The notes below the pieces were generated by a model that was given only the letters and a program-made list of their open reading frames with translations, did not search any database and was not told where the DNA came from. Below are positions 59,468 to 64,000 of a stretch of 64,000 bases of DNA, piece after piece (position 1 is the first letter of the stretch; each line of letters starts with the position of its first letter). Source of the stretch: Enterobacter sichuanensis (lineage in GTDB: Bacteria; Pseudomonadota; Gammaproteobacteria; Enterobacterales; Enterobacteriaceae); contig NZ_POVL01000009.1 of the NCBI RefSeq assembly GCF_002939185.1, positions 1-64,000 of the forward strand, read 5' to 3'. Position numbers and translations under genes: made by a program.

Positions 59468-60535
59468 ATGCTTTTAAAGCTCTTACGTTCTATTGTCATC
59501 GGTTTGATTGTCGCTGGCCTGCTGCTGCTGGCGCTGCCGTCTTTACGTCAGTTCAATAAACTGTCGGCTCCCCAGTTTGATAGCACGGATGAAACACCGG
59601 CCACCTATAATCAGGCCGTTCGCCGTGCCGCACCTGCCGTCGTCAACGTCTATAACCGTGGTCTCAATACCTCAGCCCATAACCAACTGGAGATCCGTAC
59701 CCTCGGCTCCGGGGTGATTATGGACGAGCGGGGCTACATTATTACCAACAAGCACGTGATTAACGATGCCGATCAGATCATCGTCGCCCTGCAGGATGGC
59801 CGCGTGTTTGAGGCGTTACTTGTGGGGTCGGATAGCCTGACCGACCTGGCTGTTCTGAAAATTAACGCTACGGGCGGTTTACCGGTTATCCCGATCAACC
59901 GTAAACGTACCCCGCATATTGGTGACGTCGTACTGGCTATCGGCAACCCCTACAACCTGGGCCAGACTATCACCCAGGGGATTATCAGCGCGACCGGTCG
60001 TATTGGTCTCAACCCATCGGGACGGCAGAACTTCCTGCAAACCGATGCCTCAATCAACCACGGTAACTCCGGTGGCGCGCTGGTCAACTCGCTGGGTGAG
60101 CTGATGGGCATCAATACCCTCTCGTTCGATAAGAGTAACGACGGAGAGACGCCGGAAGGGATCGGCTTTGCCATTCCGTTCCAGCTGGCAACCAAAATTA
60201 TGGATAAGCTGATCCGCGATGGCCGTGTGATCCGCGGCTATATCGGTATCGGCGGCCGTGAAATTGCGCCTATGCATACCCAGGGCGGCGGTATCGATCA
60301 GATTCAGGGCATCGTGGTCAACGAGGTCGCACCGGGTGGTCCGGCGGCTAACGCGGGAATTCAGGTCAATGATGTCATTGTGTCGGTCAACGGCACGCCG
60401 GCGGTTTCTGCGCTGGAGACCATGGACCAGGTAGCAGAAATTCGCCCGGGTTCCATCATCCCTGTTGAAGTCATGCGCAACGATAAGAAACTGACGCTGC
60501 ATGTGACCATTCAGGAATACCCGGCCACCAACTGA
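59468..60535 (+). CDS. degS: DegS, sigmaE-activating protease
   Basis: Inner-membrane anchored HtrA protease that senses outer-membrane protein C-termini through its PDZ domain and cuts RseA, starting the sigmaE response. The 355-residue protein has an N-terminal anchor (about 5-24), triad His96, Asp126 and Ser201 (HGNSGGAL) and one PDZ domain (about 255-350). Length equals E. coli. A terminator shared with mdh follows. Confidence 0.98.
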   Translation: MLLKLLRSIVIGLIVAGLLLLALPSLRQFNKLSAPQFDSTDETPATYNQAVRRAAPAVVNVYNRGLNTSAHNQLEIRTLGSGVIMDERGYIITNKHVINDADQIIVALQDGRVFEALLVGSDSLTDLAVLKINATGGLPVIPINRKRTPHIGDVVLAIGNPYNLGQTITQGIISATGRIGLNPSGRQNFLQTDASINHGNSGGALVNSLGELMGINTLSFDKSNDGETPEGIGFAIPFQLATKIMDKLIRDGRVIRGYIGIGGREIAPMHTQGGGIDQIQGIVVNEVAPGGPAANAGIQVNDVIVSVNGTPAVSALETMDQVAEIRPGSIIPVEVMRNDKKLTLHVTIQEYPATN

Positions 60536-60542
60536 CAGCCAT

Positions 60543-60577
60543 AAAAAAACCGAAGCCAGTAAGTGCTTCGGTTTTTT
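60543..60577. terminator. Bidirectional terminator between degS and mdh
   Basis: AAAAAAACCGAAGC-cagtaa-GTGCTTCGGTTTTTTT, with A and T runs on both sides (hairpin about 60549-60571). Confidence 0.92.
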
Positions 60578-60578
60578 T

Positions 60579-60607
60579 GCCGGGTGGCGCCAACGCTTAC
60601 CCGGCCG
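60579..60607. repeat. Single REP element
   Basis: GCCGGGTGGCGCCAACGC...ACCCGGCC between the degS terminator and mdh; it is variant in the loop (CGCCAACGCTT). Confidence 0.75.
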
Positions 60608-60624
60608 ACAAAAGCGGGTTCGTT

Positions 60625-62429
<1,805 letters not shown>

Positions 62430-62804
62430 TCCTCTCTCCCCGTAGCACCGCTGCGGGGATCGTTCTGCTCCCCCTCTTTTTCTCCCGCTATTCCACTGCC
62501 CCTGCTTTGACAAATAGTGCTTTTTACCACCCTTTAACATTCACTTGGTGAATGATAAATCAAAAAATCGCACAAAATATCAAAATCAAATATCCATATG
62601 ATTTAATTAGAGATAACCACGATTAGCGAACAAAAAACATTCAATCTTATGCGTTTTGGTTATTAAAAAAAGACCGGTTAATACGTAATAACAACAGAAA
62701 CCATTAGTCTGGTATTAATTTTTTCCGTTATTAGTGTATACTTGATTTTGTGATGAGGGTCACGAAACAAGACCCCACTAAAAAATTCGACGAGGTAAAG
62801 AATC
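62430..62804 (+). promoter_or_regulatory. argR-yhcN intergenic region
   Basis: 375 bp. The first part has a hairpin (62438-62458) that probably ends argR; the rest is AT-rich and contains a -10-like TATACT at 62737-62742, about 60 bp before yhcN. No conserved frame seen. Confidence 0.5.
62438..62458 (+). terminator. Hairpin terminator after argR
   Basis: CCCCGTAGC-acc-GCTGCGGGG, 9-bp stem with one G-T pair, 8 bp after the stop; the following tract is mixed C/T. Confidence 0.6.
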
Positions 62805-63068
62805 ATGAAAATCAAAACCACTGTAGCGACGCTGAGCGTCCTGTCTGTCCTGTCATTCGGTGCTTTCGCAGCGGACTCCATCAATGCCGAACAGGCGCAA
62901 TCCCGCCAGGCAATCGGTACGGTTTCTGTCGGCGCGATCGGCACGTCTCCGATGGACATGCATGAAATGCTGAACAAAAAAGCGGAAGAACAGGGTGCGT
63001 CATCCTATCGCATCATTGAAGCGCGTTCAGGTGACCACTGGCACGCTACTGCTGAGCTGTATAAATAA
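62805..63068 (+). CDS. yhcN: YhcN, periplasmic stress protein
   Basis: 87-residue precursor of the YhcN/BhsA (DUF1471) family with a signal peptide ending AFA near residue 22 and the family C-terminus GDHWHATAELYK. In E. coli yhcN responds to cytoplasmic acid and peroxide. GAGGTAAAGA precedes the ATG. A second, related gene follows after 108 bp. Confidence 0.95.
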   Translation: MKIKTTVATLSVLSVLSFGAFAADSINAEQAQSRQAIGTVSVGAIGTSPMDMHEMLNKKAEEQGASSYRIIEARSGDHWHATAELYK

Positions 63069-63176
63069 GTTTTAGTAATAACTGAATACGTAAATCTCCA
63101 CTCAACGGCACCAGGCATAAAAATAGCGGTTCAACCCTTCTCGCCGTTGAGCAAAACCTCTTCAGGAGTAAAGACT

Positions 63177-63443
63177 ATGAAAACTAAATTGATCATCGCA
63201 ACCCTCGGTCTGGCATCGGTTCTCTCTTTCGGCGCAAGCGCAGCCGTTCAGCAGGTGAACGCAGACCAGGCACAAAATCTGCAGCCTATGGGCAGTGTGT
63301 CCGTAACATCCGTTACCGGCTCGCCGATGGATATTCGTTCCGAACTTGCCGCCAAAGCTGAAAAAGCAGGCGCCAGCAGCTATCGCGTCACCGAACTGAA
63401 TCAGGGTGACCACTGGCATGCTACGGCAGAACTGTACAAATAA
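63177..63443 (+). CDS. YhcN-family paralogue (DUF1471)
   Basis: 88-residue precursor with signal peptide ending ASA near residue 22, then a mature DUF1471 domain that shares SPMDI, AGASSYRVTE and the same GDHWHATAELYK end with the upstream yhcN product. A CAGGAG site precedes the ATG; ten codons upstream are open but unlike the family. Probably a tandem duplicate; role unknown. Followed by a strong terminator. Confidence 0.88.
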   Translation: MKTKLIIATLGLASVLSFGASAAVQQVNADQAQNLQPMGSVSVTSVTGSPMDIRSELAAKAEKAGASSYRVTELNQGDHWHATAELYK

Positions 63444-63471
63444 ACCCTCGTCGTATCTCATCATACGACTT

Positions 63472-63502
63472 GCCCCTGGCCTCATGGTCAGGGGCTTTTT
63501 TT
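63472..63502 (+). terminator. Terminator after the yhcN pair
   Basis: GCCCCTG / CAGGGGC with a 10-base loop and seven T residues (63472-63502), convergent with yhcO. Confidence 0.88.
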
Positions 63503-63509
63503 ATCTCTT

Positions 63510-63782
63510 TCAATGCCGCGCGTTAAAACGCAGTTGCCCTTCCAGCTCTTCTTCCGCCTCATCGAACAGTAATATCAGTGCGCCAAAACGTCTGCGCAGC
63601 TTATCGGGCAAATGGATGAACTCGATCTCCAGCGGTAGCGGCAACAGGCTACCGGTCACCACATCCCACAGCGTATCCAGATTCGTCACGCTTTGCCGTT
63701 CAAGATCAAACACCCGGATAAATTCACGATAGAAGTCTTCCTGACTGTCGATCTCGTCAAAATCAAAGGTATAGGTTTTCAT
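63510..63782 (-). CDS. yhcO: YhcO, barstar-family protein
   Basis: 90-residue acidic protein of the barstar (RNase inhibitor) family; no partner RNase is encoded nearby. It opens [18 protein letters not shown] and ends GQLRFNARH, matching E. coli YhcO in length. The upstream frame (10 codons) is not conserved. It follows the aldehyde dehydrogenase by 45 bp on the same strand. Confidence 0.93.
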   Translation of the reverse strand: MKTYTFDFDEIDSQEDFYREFIRVFDLERQSVTNLDTLWDVVTGSLLPLPLEIEFIHLPDKLRRRFGALILLFDEAEEELEGQLRFNARH

Positions 63783-63827
63783 TGCCAGCCACCCAGTCCA
63801 GGCGAGCGGCATCTGCCGCCCTGTCTA

Positions 63828-64000
63828 TTATAATCCCCCAATATGCAGGGTTTTCACTTCCAGATACTCTTCCAGCCCCAGTACGGAGCCCTCACGTCCC
63901 AGCCCTGACTCTTTGACGCCACCAAATGGCCCCAGCTCCGTGGAGACGGCGCACTCGTTGATGCCAATCATCCCGCTCTCGATGGCCTGCGAAACGCGGA
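63828..64000 (-). CDS. Aldehyde dehydrogenase, GabD-like, C-terminal fragment
   Basis: The last 57 residues of a longer gene that continues past the right edge. The translated end carries the ALDH C-terminal motif [15 protein letters not shown] and the tail [12 protein letters not shown], most like succinate-semialdehyde dehydrogenases of the GabD type. The catalytic Cys and Glu lie outside the window. In E. coli K-12 the neighbour of yhcO is aaeB, so this is a lineage-specific gene here. Confidence 0.85.
   Translation of the reverse strand, partial: RVSQAIESGMIGINECAVSTELGPFGGVKESGLGREGSVLGLEEYLEVKTLHIGGL

Overview
The window is a stretch of core chromosome from a member of the Enterobacteriaceae, most likely Enterobacter or a close relative. 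Almost every protein can be read against its E. coli counterpart over its full length, and the order follows the E. coli 69-73 min region: argG, leuU, secG, glmM, folP, ftsH, rlmE, yhbY, greA, dacB, obgE, rpmA, rplU, ispB, murA, mla, kds/lpt, rpoN, pts-Ntr, arcB, gltBD, ssp, rpsI-rplM, degQ-degS, mdh, argR, yhcN. Departures from K-12 are a PmrAB-type two-component system between dacB and obgE, tandem yhcN paralogues, an aldehyde dehydrogenase where K-12 has aae genes, and GC-rich REP elements of the form GCCGGGTGGCG...TTACCCGGC. I see no insertion sequence, prophage, CRISPR array or integrase.

Layout. 0-6.8 kb: leftward promoters for metY-nusA, argG under ARG boxes, then leftward secG-leuU and ftsH-folP-glmM. 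6.8-18 kb: RNA and cell-wall genes (rlmE, yhbY, greA with a leader terminator, dacB-pmrAB, obgE-yhbE-rpmA-rplU, ispB, sfsB, murA-ibaG). 18-29.5 kb: envelope transport, with mlaFEDCB leftward and yrbG-kdsD-kdsC-lptCAB-rpoN-hpf-ptsN-rapZ-npr rightward. 29.5-33.4 kb: mtgA, elbB, the sRNA ArcZ and arcB. 33.5-46.0 kb: lptG-lptF, pepA-holC-valS, yjgM, ahr, a single-chain dihydroxyacetone kinase and yjgR. 46-53.5 kb: yhcC and gltBD. 53.5-64 kb: sspAB, rplM-rpsI, zapE, zapG, degQ, degS, mdh, argR, two yhcN genes, yhcO and the 3' end of an aldehyde dehydrogenase.

The main anomaly is the 33.5-46.0 kb block. In E. coli K-12 these genes sit about a quarter of the chromosome away, beside argI and idn, and arcB is adjacent to yhcC. 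The block is a circular permutation of the K-12 order with every strand preserved: opened between lptG and yjgR (convergent neighbours in K-12), closed between yjgM and ahr, and placed between arcB and yhcC. At the right edge yjgR and yhcC overlap tail to tail by 21 bp, and the last residues of YhcC are read from the complement of yjgR. This looks like a relocation breakpoint, either of this lineage or of the assembly; the sequence alone cannot say which.

Functionally the window joins several envelope and nitrogen systems. Kdo synthesis (KdsD, KdsC) and both halves of LPS export (LptBFG, LptC, LptA) occur together because of the relocation. MlaFEDCB keeps phospholipid out of the outer leaflet; MurA, GlmM, RapZ, DacB and MtgA act on peptidoglycan and its precursors; DegS and DegQ handle envelope stress. 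RpoN, PtsN and Npr link nitrogen state to GltBD (glutamate synthase), while ArgR, encoded at one end, controls argG at the other.
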